The notes beneath the pieces are model-generated. The model was not told the DNA's origin and did not search any database. It worked only from the letters and a program-made list of their open reading frames with translations. The position numbers and the translations under genes were made by a program. From Paenibacillus mucilaginosus 3016 (GTDB lineage: Bacteria; Bacillota; Bacilli; Paenibacillales; NBRC-103111), in the NCBI RefSeq assembly GCF_000250655.1, contig NC_016935.1, forward strand, positions 4,978,001 through 5,042,000: DNA of 64,000 bases, written 5' to 3'. Numbering within the stretch: position 1 is the stretch's first letter; every line of letters begins with the position of its first letter. Shown here in pieces: positions 23,920 through 30,686 of this stretch.

Positions 23920-25941
23920 TTACTCTCCCTGCGGCGGATGAATGATCATTACACTCTCGTCGTGCCGCTTGCTCATCATCTTGCGCTTCTTCCGCACCTC
24001 CTTGGACTCGAAGACGATGTCCATGTCATAGTCGCCCTCCGGGTACAGCTGCTCCCGTTCGATGTACAGCGACAGCCGCTTGCGGTTAATCTTCACCTTC
24101 TCCTTCTGGATCAGGATGAGCAGGTTGCCCCGCTCGTCCGCCAGTCCGCACACGATGCCGGTCCGCCTCTGGGAATGGATCCAGACGCAGTCGCCGATCT
24201 CGAACTCCGCCTGGAGCTCACGTGCCGCCTCCCTCTTCCCGCGGCGGACGGGCTGCTGCTGCCGCTGCCCCGCCGATGGCCCCGCGCCTGCAGCTCCTTC
24301 CCGATCAGGCCCCTGCAGGGCCTCTTCGAGAGACACAAGGCCTGCCCCGGCAGACGATGAAGCGGCTGATGACCCCCCCGCTTCACCGGCCGCGGCCGCC
24401 GGGCCGTACGTGATCGCCTTTGACCGCGCGATAATGCCGGCAGGCATGCCGAGCTGGGCGGCGATCTGGAACGCGTAGCTTCGGCCGGCTTCACCAATGG
24501 TCAACCGGTACAGCGGCCGCAGCGTCTCCACGTCGAACTCCATCCGTGCGTTCTCGAAGCCCTCCGCGGCTTCCGCATACCGCTTGATCTCGTTAAAATG
24601 CGTGGTTGCGATCACCGTCGAACCGCGGCGGTACAGCTCTTCCAGTACGGCGATCGAGAGCCCTATCCCTTCTCCGGGATCGGTCCCGGCCGCCAGTTCG
24701 TCCAGCAGGATCAAGGCGGAAGGTCCGGCTTCATCCAGAATGCGGATGACATTCTTCACGTGGGAGGAGAATGTGCTCAGCGACTGTTCCAGGCTCTGGC
24801 CGTCCCCGATGTCGGCGAGCACGCTGTGAAAGATGCTGAACCGGCTTCCCTCGGCCGCCGGTACCATGAGACCGGATTGGACCATCATCGTCAGCAGGCC
24901 TACCGTCTTCAACGTAACGGTCTTGCCGCCTGTGTTCGGTCCCGTGATGATCAGCGCCCTGTAGCTCTCCCCGATCTCGAAGTCCAGCGGCACCGCGTGT
25001 GCCCCGAGCAGCGGATGACGTCCGCGGAGGATTCGCGTTCTTCCGTCGGAGCCGATCTCAACGGTCCGACCCCCGATCGAGAGGCCGTACTTCGCCTTCG
25101 CAAAGAGAAAATCATAATGCCCGATGGTCTCCAGATTCAGCCGGATCTCCTGCGTATGGCTCTCGACAAGATCGGTCAGCAGCCCCAGCACCTTCGTCTC
25201 TTCCCTGCTCTCCTCCGCCCGGAGGGCGCTCAGCTCATAGGTGAGCGAAGCGGTCTCGGCCGGCTCGATGAACACCGTCTGCCCGCTGGCCGACTCATCC
25301 AGCACCGATCCGGCGACGAGCTTGCGGTGCTCCTTCTTCACCGGGATGACATAGCGGTCGCCACGCATGCTGATCACCTGTTCCTGCAGATAGCTGCGAT
25401 AGCGCTGCATGGTGCTCTCCAGTTTCTTTTTCAGACGTTCTTCCGCGATGGCGATTTTCTTGCGCACTTTGGCCAGCTCCGGACTGGCTCCGTCATCGAT
25501 CGCCCCGTGCCGGATGCACCGTTCGATCTCCAGCCGGATCTCGCTCAGCTCATAGAGAGACAGCGCATAGCTCGTTACCTGCGGAGCGATGGATTCCTTC
25601 CGGCTCATGAAGCGCTTGAGCTGGGCGGTGTTCTCCAGGAACTTGACGATCACCCCAAGCTCGCTGACGGTCAGCAGGAATCCCTTGCCGAGTCCCGCGG
25701 CCATCGTCTCCATGCCGTCCAAAGCGGGAACCGGGACACTTGCGCCGTGCTCGATCAGCTTGACGGCTTCCGCCGACTCCTCCAACCAGCGCTCAATCAA
25801 CCCTTGATCCGTGACCGGCATCAGCGCCCGGATGTGCTCCCGGCCCAAATAAGATTTGGCATGGTCCAGCAGCCCCTCTTTTACTTTCTCATACTCCAGG
25901 CATCCGGCCATGTCCACTTTCATTTGCATGTTCTTATCCAT
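23920..25941 (-). CDS. MutS2-like ATPase lacking the Smr nuclease domain
   Basis: A 673-residue MutS2-family protein. The ATPase has Walker A GPNTGGKT near residue 336 and Walker B LILLDELAAGTDPGEG near 415; the clamp and coiled-coil region follows an unusual Ala/Gly/Ser-rich linker (about 525-575). After it comes a KOW-like segment (IGDCVWIHSQRRTGIVCGL), but the protein stops where the Smr endonuclease of true MutS2 (about 785 residues) would begin. MutS2 dissociates collided ribosomes and suppresses recombination, and an Smr-less copy could only do the ATP-driven part. GGAGGGTATAGGAA precedes the ATG. The 500-nt leader contains two intrinsic terminators, so expression is probably conditional. 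Confidence 0.85.
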   Translation of the reverse strand: MDKNMQMKVDMAGCLEYEKVKEGLLDHAKSYLGREHIRALMPVTDQGLIERWLEESAEAVKLIEHGASVPVPALDGMETMAAGLGKGFLLTVSELGVIVKFLENTAQLKRFMSRKESIAPQVTSYALSLYELSEIRLEIERCIRHGAIDDGASPELAKVRKKIAIAEERLKKKLESTMQRYRSYLQEQVISMRGDRYVIPVKKEHRKLVAGSVLDESASGQTVFIEPAETASLTYELSALRAEESREETKVLGLLTDLVESHTQEIRLNLETIGHYDFLFAKAKYGLSIGGRTVEIGSDGRTRILRGRHPLLGAHAVPLDFEIGESYRALIITGPNTGGKTVTLKTVGLLTMMVQSGLMVPAAEGSRFSIFHSVLADIGDGQSLEQSLSTFSSHVKNVIRILDEAGPSALILLDELAAGTDPGEGIGLSIAVLEELYRRGSTVIATTHFNEIKRYAEAAEGFENARMEFDVETLRPLYRLTIGEAGRSYAFQIAAQLGMPAGIIARSKAITYGPAAAAGEAGGSSAASSSAGAGLVSLEEALQGPDREGAAGAGPSAGQRQQQPVRRGKREAARELQAEFEIGDCVWIHSQRRTGIVCGLADERGNLLILIQKEKVKINRKRLSLYIEREQLYPEGDYDMDIVFESKEVRKKRKMMSKRHDESVMIIHPPQGE

Positions 25942-25994
25942 TTCCTATACCCTCCGACCGTTTGGGATTTCATCGTATTGACCTCTGTGCATAC

Positions 25995-26037
25995 AAAAAA
26001 GAGCAGCGTATGAACACGACGTGTTCATACGCTGCTC
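25995..26037 (-). terminator. Second leader terminator of the MutS2-like gene
   Basis: A perfect 18-base stem (GAGCAGCGTATGAACACG, one loop base, complement; 26001-26037) is followed on the minus strand by six Ts (26000-25995). It ends 54 bases before the start codon. Confidence 0.85.
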
Positions 26038-26161
26038 CCTGTTCGGAGATGATTTTTTCGCGCGGGCCCTCTGCACTACCCGTTTGGAAGAAACGGGTGT
26101 GTGAAGTAAACAGATGCTCATCAGGCACGAGCCTAGCCGGCTGCCCTTGGAATCTGTCCAT

Positions 26162-26191
26162 AAAAAATACCGTACTCTAAGAGCACGGTAT
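26162..26191 (-). terminator. First leader terminator of the MutS2-like gene
   Basis: ATACCGTGCTC pairs with GAGTACGGTAT (26191-26167, one G-T pair) around a three-base loop, followed by six Ts on the minus strand (26167-26162). Confidence 0.8.
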
Positions 26192-26451
26192 CCTCGCAAA
26201 AAAATGCTTTTTGCAGTCGATATGATCCGTTGTTCTTAACTAATTTCATGCCGCTGTGACGGCGCAGGCAAACAGGAGCACCAGATTCTCGGGCTCGCCG
26301 GCCTGCACATCGGTACCCTGCTATGCCACGTATGCCCATATAAGGACAGACCTGTAGCGTCTCAGGTATTCCGCACAGCCGCATCTATGAAATTGATTAG
26401 TTAAGAACAACCTCGGCCATAAAAGCATCTCCATTCATTTGTACTACTGCC

Positions 26452-26480
26452 ATCATATGCAAATGGAAGTGAAATGTCAA
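26452..26480 (-). promoter_or_regulatory. Sigma-A promoter of the MutS2-like leader
   Basis: Minus strand TTGACA (26480-26475), 17 bases, TATGAT (26457-26452): perfect -35, five of six in the -10. The start site is expected near 26445. Confidence 0.75.
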
Positions 26481-26535
26481 AGCAGAGAATGGTTATAATC
26501 AAATTCTCCGGGGATGACGAACCCCATCCTTTATC

Positions 26536-27159
26536 TTATGGGATCATGGGCGAAGAAGCGAGCAGAATGCTCGGGAAGTCCTCCAGCGCGGCCTGTGCCT
26601 GTCCGGATCCGCCGGCGCCCGTGGAACCCGCCATGGCTAGTGCCATTTGCTCCACCTCTTTGTCGGTCCATACCGTGCCGTCTTCAAATTCAAAGCGTTC
26701 GATGCGGTATCCGGCGTTGTCGAAGAAATGCTCTATGTTGACGGTAACACCATATTCTCCCTGATGCATGTACAGGGAATGGCCGTCCCGTATGACACGC
26801 ATATCGCCGGGGCTTGCACCGCCAAAGAAGCGGAGCGTATCCGTTTCACCCGCGGAACCCTGCTCACGGATGGTATGTCCACCTCCATAGATATCTCCAA
26901 TCACTTCAATCTCATATCTATCCCCACCGGTCCCCCCAATGAACAGGTTCCCATCGCTCAGCGTACGGTAATCGGTGTATGCCCGCAGCGTATCTTCTCC
27001 CGTTCCGCCGTGCAGATCCGCACCGTCACTGCCCTCCAGCACCTGCACCAAGTCGCTGCCCGCTCCCGCGAATACCCTCTCCTTCGCTGCCGCTGTGATC
27101 ATATCATCTCCCTGCGTTCCGAACACGAGCTGAAGCTGTTCCGCTTTGGCTTGTACCAT
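26536..27159 (-). CDS. RTX/haemolysin-type calcium-binding repeat protein
   Basis: About 207 residues. Glycine/aspartate nonapeptides (FAGAGSDLV, LHGGTGEDT, FIGGTGGDR) occupy residues 28-80, and FFDNAGYRIERFEFEDGTVWT near 145-165 matches the haemolysin-type calcium-binding related domain found at the C-terminus of RTX proteins. There is no signal peptide and no type I secretion gene nearby. The whole protein is only the binding module without a toxin or enzyme part. The ATG at 27159 is nine bases after GGGAGG; the ATG at 27168 abuts it. RTX proteins are less usual in Bacillota than in proteobacteria. Role unknown. Confidence 0.75.
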   Translation of the reverse strand: MVQAKAEQLQLVFGTQGDDMITAAAKERVFAGAGSDLVQVLEGSDGADLHGGTGEDTLRAYTDYRTLSDGNLFIGGTGGDRYEIEVIGDIYGGGHTIREQGSAGETDTLRFFGGASPGDMRVIRDGHSLYMHQGEYGVTVNIEHFFDNAGYRIERFEFEDGTVWTDKEVEQMALAMAGSTGAGGSGQAQAALEDFPSILLASSPMIP

Positions 27160-27267
27160 AGTTTTCATCCTCCCGGGGATTATATTTTCCTATTTTTACC
27201 ATATCTAAATCTATGATATCATAAAGGGGAAAGCTTCTCTCTAAAGAATAATGAATAGGTTTTCGGC

Positions 27268-27418
27268 CCAAAAAGGCCCTTTCGCAAGGGCCATCAGGGT
27301 AACAAATAGAACACCCTCCTCGGATAACGAGGAGGGTGTTCTGCAGATCATGTTGGAGAAGATATGTAAGACCACCGATAGATCGGTGGCAGTCTGTTGG
27401 ATAAGAGGCTGTCTTTCC
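27268..27418 (-). ncRNA. Candidate small RNA with three hairpins
   Basis: A minus-strand promoter (TTGCAC 27453-27448, 17 bases, CATAAT 27430-27425) precedes three stems: CCACCGAT/ATCGGTGG (27372-27389), a perfect 15-base stem AGAACACCCTCCTCG (27308-27342) and GGCCCTT/AAGGGCC (27275-27292), the last followed by TTTTT. No ribosome site with a reading frame is visible. The transcript would be about 150 nt and also stands upstream of the RTX gene. Confidence 0.4.
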
Positions 27419-27507
27419 TTCTTCATTATGGCCCATAAGAACGGACCGTGCAATCCACAAGTTCAGGATAAATTGGTTACATTGGTCAGCGGCAGGCGCC
27501 GTAATAC

Positions 27508-27535
27508 AAAAAAAGCCCCATGAACACGGGACTCT
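27508..27535 (-). terminator. Terminator of the tRNA operon
   Basis: On the minus strand AGTCCC pairs with GGGGCT (27533-27514), followed by seven Ts (27514-27508), just after the last tRNA. Confidence 0.75.
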
Positions 27536-27553
27536 TTGCATACGACAATCCTA

Positions 27554-27636
27554 TGCGGTTGAGAGGACTCGAACCTCCACGGGCGTAAGCCCACTACCCC
27601 CTCAAGATAGCGTGTCTGCCATTCCACCACAACCGC
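27554..27636 (-). tRNA. tRNA-Leu (anticodon GAG)
   Basis: Acceptor GCGGTTG pairs with CAACCGC. The anticodon stem CTATC/GGTAG encloses the loop TTGAGGG, giving anticodon GAG, which reads CUC and CUU. A long variable arm (TGGGCTTACGCCCGT) marks a class II tRNA. The 3' CCA is not encoded. It is the last of four tRNAs. Confidence 0.95.
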
Positions 27637-27676
27637 TTAACATGTTCCGCGGTGGTAATCCGCGGATCTGGTGCAA

Positions 27677-27765
27677 CGGAGAGAGAGGGATTCGAACCCT
27701 CGAGACGCTTGTGACGCCTACACGATTTCCAATCGTGCTCCTTCGGCCAGCTCGGACACCTCTCC
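27677..27765 (-). tRNA. tRNA-Ser (anticodon GGA)
   Basis: Class II tRNA with acceptor GGAGAGG and T-arm GGGTTCGAATCCC. The anticodon stem CACGA/TCGTG encloses TTGGAAA, so the anticodon is GGA (UCC, UCU). No encoded CCA. Confidence 0.95.
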
Positions 27766-27778
27766 AAACCATAATAAG

Positions 27779-27852
27779 TAGCGGCAGAGGGGATCGAACC
27801 CCCGGCCTTACGGGTATGAACCGTACGCTCTAGCCAGCTGAGCTATGCCGCC
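27779..27852 (-). tRNA. tRNA-Met, elongator (anticodon CAT)
   Basis: A 74-base tRNA with anticodon stem TACGG/CCGTA and loop TTCATAC. Its sequence is almost that of the B. subtilis elongator tRNA-Met, including the G1-U72 pair, so it is not initiator or Ile2. Confidence 0.93.
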
Positions 27853-27871
27853 ATAGTACAATATATATCAG

Positions 27872-27958
27872 CAGAGAGAGAGGGATTCGAACCCTCGAGA
27901 CGCTTGCGCGCCTACACGATTTCGAGTCGTGCTCCTTCAGCCTCTCGGACATCTCTCC
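27872..27958 (-). tRNA. tRNA-Ser (anticodon CGA)
   Basis: Class II tRNA; anticodon stem CACGA/TCGTG with loop CTCGAAA gives CGA, which reads UCG. It is first in the cluster and shares arms with the tRNA-Ser(GGA) two genes on. Confidence 0.95.
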
Positions 27959-28019
27959 ACGCTGGAACTGCGCTCTTTCGAGCCGCACCGCTGTGTATTC
28001 AACCCCTCAGCGGAATTTC

Positions 28020-28048
28020 ATTATAACCCGCATGTCCCTTCTTGTGAA
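28020..28048 (-). promoter_or_regulatory. Promoter of the tRNA cluster
   Basis: Minus strand TTCACA (28048-28043), 17 bases, TATAAT (28025-28020): a strong sigma-A promoter 60 bases before the first tRNA. Confidence 0.75.
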
Positions 28049-28133
28049 CGGCAATCTATTTCCTCTGTTGGAGGGTTCCTTCCCTGGCTGCAACTCCCTC
28101 TTCCCTTCTTTAAGGCTCTTTGCTAAGATGTAC

Positions 28134-28209
28134 TCGAGGCAAACAAGAAGTTCGAACCGCGTCAGGTCCGGGAGGAAGCAGCGCTAAGAGCAGACCGGTT
28201 GTGCCTCTT
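28134..28209 (+). ncRNA. ffs: Signal recognition particle RNA (short, 4.5S-like)
   Basis: The core GTCAGGTCCGGGAGGAAGCA (28161-28180) is the universal domain IV of bacterial SRP RNA, with the GGAA-type tetraloop region replaced by GGGA. GAGGCA (28136-28141) pairs with TGCCTC (28202-28207) to close a molecule of only about 75 nt, much shorter than the roughly 270-nt B. subtilis scRNA. A T run follows at once. B. subtilis also has this RNA beside a tRNA-Ser, but there dnaX follows, which is absent here. The exact 5' end is uncertain. Confidence 0.85.
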
Positions 28210-28235
28210 TTTCAATTACATAGAGCAATCAAGTG

Positions 28236-28260
28236 AAGAGTCCCTTTGGGGCTCTTTTTT
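28236..28260 (+). terminator. Terminator after SRP RNA
   Basis: AGAGTCCC pairs with GGGGCTCT around TTT, followed by six Ts. Confidence 0.85.
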
Positions 28261-28352
28261 GGCATCCCACCCTGCGAATGAGTTGAAGTTCCCATGCCCA
28301 CAATAACAAAGAAAGGCCGCCCGCAGGCAGCCTCTCCAAAGCGCATTTCTTC

Positions 28353-29825
28353 TTATTTTGCCGTCAACTTTACGCTATCTGCCGTAGCCCACGTTCCAAC
28401 CGGGACCACCTCATAGGTAACGCCGGACGCCAGCCTGCCGTCGTTCTGGATATCGAACACCCCTGTATCCCCTTTACGAGTCTGCACCCGGTATTGGGCC
28501 GTGAGGACCGTTCCGTCCGATCCTTTCAGCTCAATGGAACGGTACGCGAACAGCTCATCACCCGGATCGGCCGACAGCGTCACCGCGACGACACGCTCAT
28601 CGGTCTGTGATACCGCGGCGATCTGCAGCGGCTCGATCTGCTCTGCAACGAATGTGTTGTTCTCCAGCTCGAACCAATCGGAGGTTACCGTGTATTTCAC
28701 ACCCGGCTGCAGCGCGGTGCCTGCCGGCAAACGGAACTTCGGCTCCTGCCGGCCGTCCGTGGACTGCGTGAATCCTACATAATTCACGGTGACCGGCTGG
28801 CCGCCCTCCGGTGTCAGTGTCGCCTGGCGTGCGGCCAGAGACGGAATGATCTGCATGGTCTGTCCCTGCAGCGTGTTGCCCTCTTCGAGAACAGCCGCAT
28901 TCGCCCCGCGCCCGCCGGCATAGGCCGAGATCACATACCCGTAATCGATCACTCCATCCGCACGGAAAGAGTCGACCTCGAACGTATCGTTCGTCACTTG
29001 GCGGGTGCTCTTCAGTTGAATCATTTCCCCGCTGGATGCTACCCGGAAAGTCTGCTGCCCCTTATAAGTAAGCGTATATTCATGGTCCGGCTGCATGGTT
29101 TGAACCGGAACAATATAGGTCGCGAAAGATCCTGTCTTGAGCCGGGGCTGGTTGACCAGCTTGATCCCCGGCTCGAAGATGAAGTTCGCCTGCGCGGCTG
29201 CCAAAGCCTCGTCGGCAAGGGTCAGCGGCCGGTCGAATGTCATCTCGAACGCTATTTTGTTCAGCGCCTTAACCGATACGATCTGCGCATGCTCCGAACG
29301 GACCGCCTTCTCCGCCGCTACGAACAGCCGGGCAGTGTCCCCCCGCGAGATATGCTGCTCCTGGCCGATCTGCAGACCGTTCATCCAATACTGCACCGAC
29401 TTCACGTCCCGCTGGAGCGCTTTGGCGATCATCGCTGCAAGCTCCGAAGGGTCTGCCGGTTGATTCGGCAGGAATTTGGAGCTGTCCTCAAGCAGTTTAT
29501 GCGCAGCGGCTGTATTCACATAGGCCGTGTACCAAGGCTCGGACGGCTGAGCCGCCGCTTCCTGCGAAGGCTTCAGTCCCAGGGCCAGGACGATCATCTT
29601 GACGGCTTCGGCATTCGTGACGTGCCGCTCCTCCTGCATATGACCTTCCCCTGCGCCGTGAAGAACGCCTTGGCTGACCAGCTGGGCGATCGCCTGCCGG
29701 ACCGCATCACTGTCCATCGCCGTCTCCTGAGCTGCAGCAGCGGTGGATTGGAAGGAAAGCACACTCCCTCCGCCCATCAGTACTGCTATGGCCATAACGG
29801 CTGCCTTGCGGTTCATCTTCTTCAT
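28353..29825 (-). CDS. S-layer-homology-domain surface protein
   Basis: A 490-residue exported protein with signal peptide ending near STAAAA (residue 32). Three degenerate SLH repeats cover residues 40-175 (VTNAEAVKMIVLALGL, PADPSELAAMIAKAL, ISRGDTARLFVAAEKAV); SLH repeats bind pyruvylated wall polysaccharide. The rest, about 300 residues, is beta-rich and looks like three Ig-like surface modules (FEMTFDRPLTLADEAL begins the first). AGAGGAAGATACCAGG precedes the ATG. It follows the HK/RR pair on the same strand after 159 bases, so it may belong to their regulon. Confidence 0.8.
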   Translation of the reverse strand: MKKMNRKAAVMAIAVLMGGGSVLSFQSTAAAAQETAMDSDAVRQAIAQLVSQGVLHGAGEGHMQEERHVTNAEAVKMIVLALGLKPSQEAAAQPSEPWYTAYVNTAAAHKLLEDSSKFLPNQPADPSELAAMIAKALQRDVKSVQYWMNGLQIGQEQHISRGDTARLFVAAEKAVRSEHAQIVSVKALNKIAFEMTFDRPLTLADEALAAAQANFIFEPGIKLVNQPRLKTGSFATYIVPVQTMQPDHEYTLTYKGQQTFRVASSGEMIQLKSTRQVTNDTFEVDSFRADGVIDYGYVISAYAGGRGANAAVLEEGNTLQGQTMQIIPSLAARQATLTPEGGQPVTVNYVGFTQSTDGRQEPKFRLPAGTALQPGVKYTVTSDWFELENNTFVAEQIEPLQIAAVSQTDERVVAVTLSADPGDELFAYRSIELKGSDGTVLTAQYRVQTRKGDTGVFDIQNDGRLASGVTYEVVPVGTWATADSVKLTAK

Positions 29826-29984
29826 CCTGGTATCTTCCTCTCGGTCGGTTTATGGTTGTTTTCCTGAACAACTTCATCATAAACGACCACGCTAAACCCC
29901 CTTCTAAGGAAGTATAAACATTTTCTAAACAGGCGCATAACAATGTTCACAGTAGGTCAGACACCCGGGAGTACATAGGAAACA

Positions 29985-30680
29985 TTACACATTAAACCGG
30001 TAGCCTGCGCCCCAGACCGTCTCGATGAACTGCGGATTGGCCGGGTCCCCTTCGATCTTCTCCCGGATCCTGGAGATATGCACCGTGACCGTCGCAATCT
30101 CCCCGCTCGACTCCAGCCCCCAGATGTGCTCGAACAGCGCTTCCTTGCTGTACACCCGGTTCGGATGGGTCGCGAAGAAGAGCAGCACCTCGAACTCCTT
30201 CGTCGTCAGCGTCACTTCCCTGCCGTGCACGTACACCCGGTGGGCTTCCGGATGAATCGACAGCTCCCGGATCTGGATCACCTCCGGCCCCGCGGCCTGC
30301 CGCCCTCCGCCCAGGAAGCGTTCATACCGGGACAAATGGGCTTTGGCCCTCGCCACCAGCTCGCCCGGACTGAAGGGCTTCGTCACGAAATCGTCGGCCC
30401 CGAGCCCGAAGCCGCGGATCTTGTCGATCTCCTCGTTCTTCGCAGACACGATCAGCACCGGGATATCGAGCTTCTCGCGCACCTTGCGGCAGATGCCGAA
30501 GCCGTCCGTGCCGGGAAGCTGCAGGTCTACGATCAACAGGTCATACCCTCCGCCCAGCGCTTTCGCCAGGCCGTCATCGCCGTCGCCGGTCACATCCACC
30601 TCAAAATCATTCAGCTGCAGGTAATCCTTCTGAAGCTCAGCAATATACGGATCATCTTCAATGATCAGGATTCTTTTCAT
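29985..30680 (-). CDS. OmpR-family response regulator
   Basis: A 231-residue two-domain regulator. The receiver has the acidic pair Glu8-Asp9-Asp10, the phosphorylation site Asp52 in IVDLQLPG and Lys in VTKPFSPGEL. The winged helix begins near residue 130 (VYSKEALFEHIWG, VTVHISRIREKIE). It starts six bases after its histidine kinase, so the operon order is kinase then regulator, the reverse of the usual order in PhoPR- or YycFG-type pairs. Confidence 0.93.
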   Translation of the reverse strand: MKRILIIEDDPYIAELQKDYLQLNDFEVDVTGDGDDGLAKALGGGYDLLIVDLQLPGTDGFGICRKVREKLDIPVLIVSAKNEEIDKIRGFGLGADDFVTKPFSPGELVARAKAHLSRYERFLGGGRQAAGPEVIQIRELSIHPEAHRVYVHGREVTLTTKEFEVLLFFATHPNRVYSKEALFEHIWGLESSGEIATVTVHISRIREKIEGDPANPQFIETVWGAGYRFNV

Positions 30681-30686
30681 GGGCGC

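Larger units (their letters stand above)
25942..26445 (-). ncRNA. Structured 5' leader of the MutS2-like gene with tandem attenuators
   Basis: The predicted transcript runs from about 26445 to the ATG at 25941. In order it holds a 30-nt inverted repeat (26411-26374 with 26258-26229) enclosing 115 bases with further hairpins (ACCTG/CAGGT, GCAGGC/GCCTGC), a terminator (26191-26162), a second folded part with ACAGAT/ATCTGT (26158-26153 with 26115-26110) and ACCCGTTT/AAACGGGT (26098-26078), and a second terminator (26037-25995). I do not recognise it as T-box, SAM, cobalamin or c-di-AMP RNA. Confidence 0.6.

Noticed and set aside
25970-26384. Leader frames of 63 and 83 codons within the MutS2 leader
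   Set aside because: No ribosome site before either start; the first begins directly after a terminator T run. A shorter drug-sensing peptide within the second frame (from 26250) is not excluded.
26038-26411. T-box riboswitch before the MutS2-like gene
   Set aside because: No GGGTGGNACCGCG-type T-box sequence and no specifier loop is visible; the downstream gene is not an aminoacyl-tRNA synthetase or amino acid gene.
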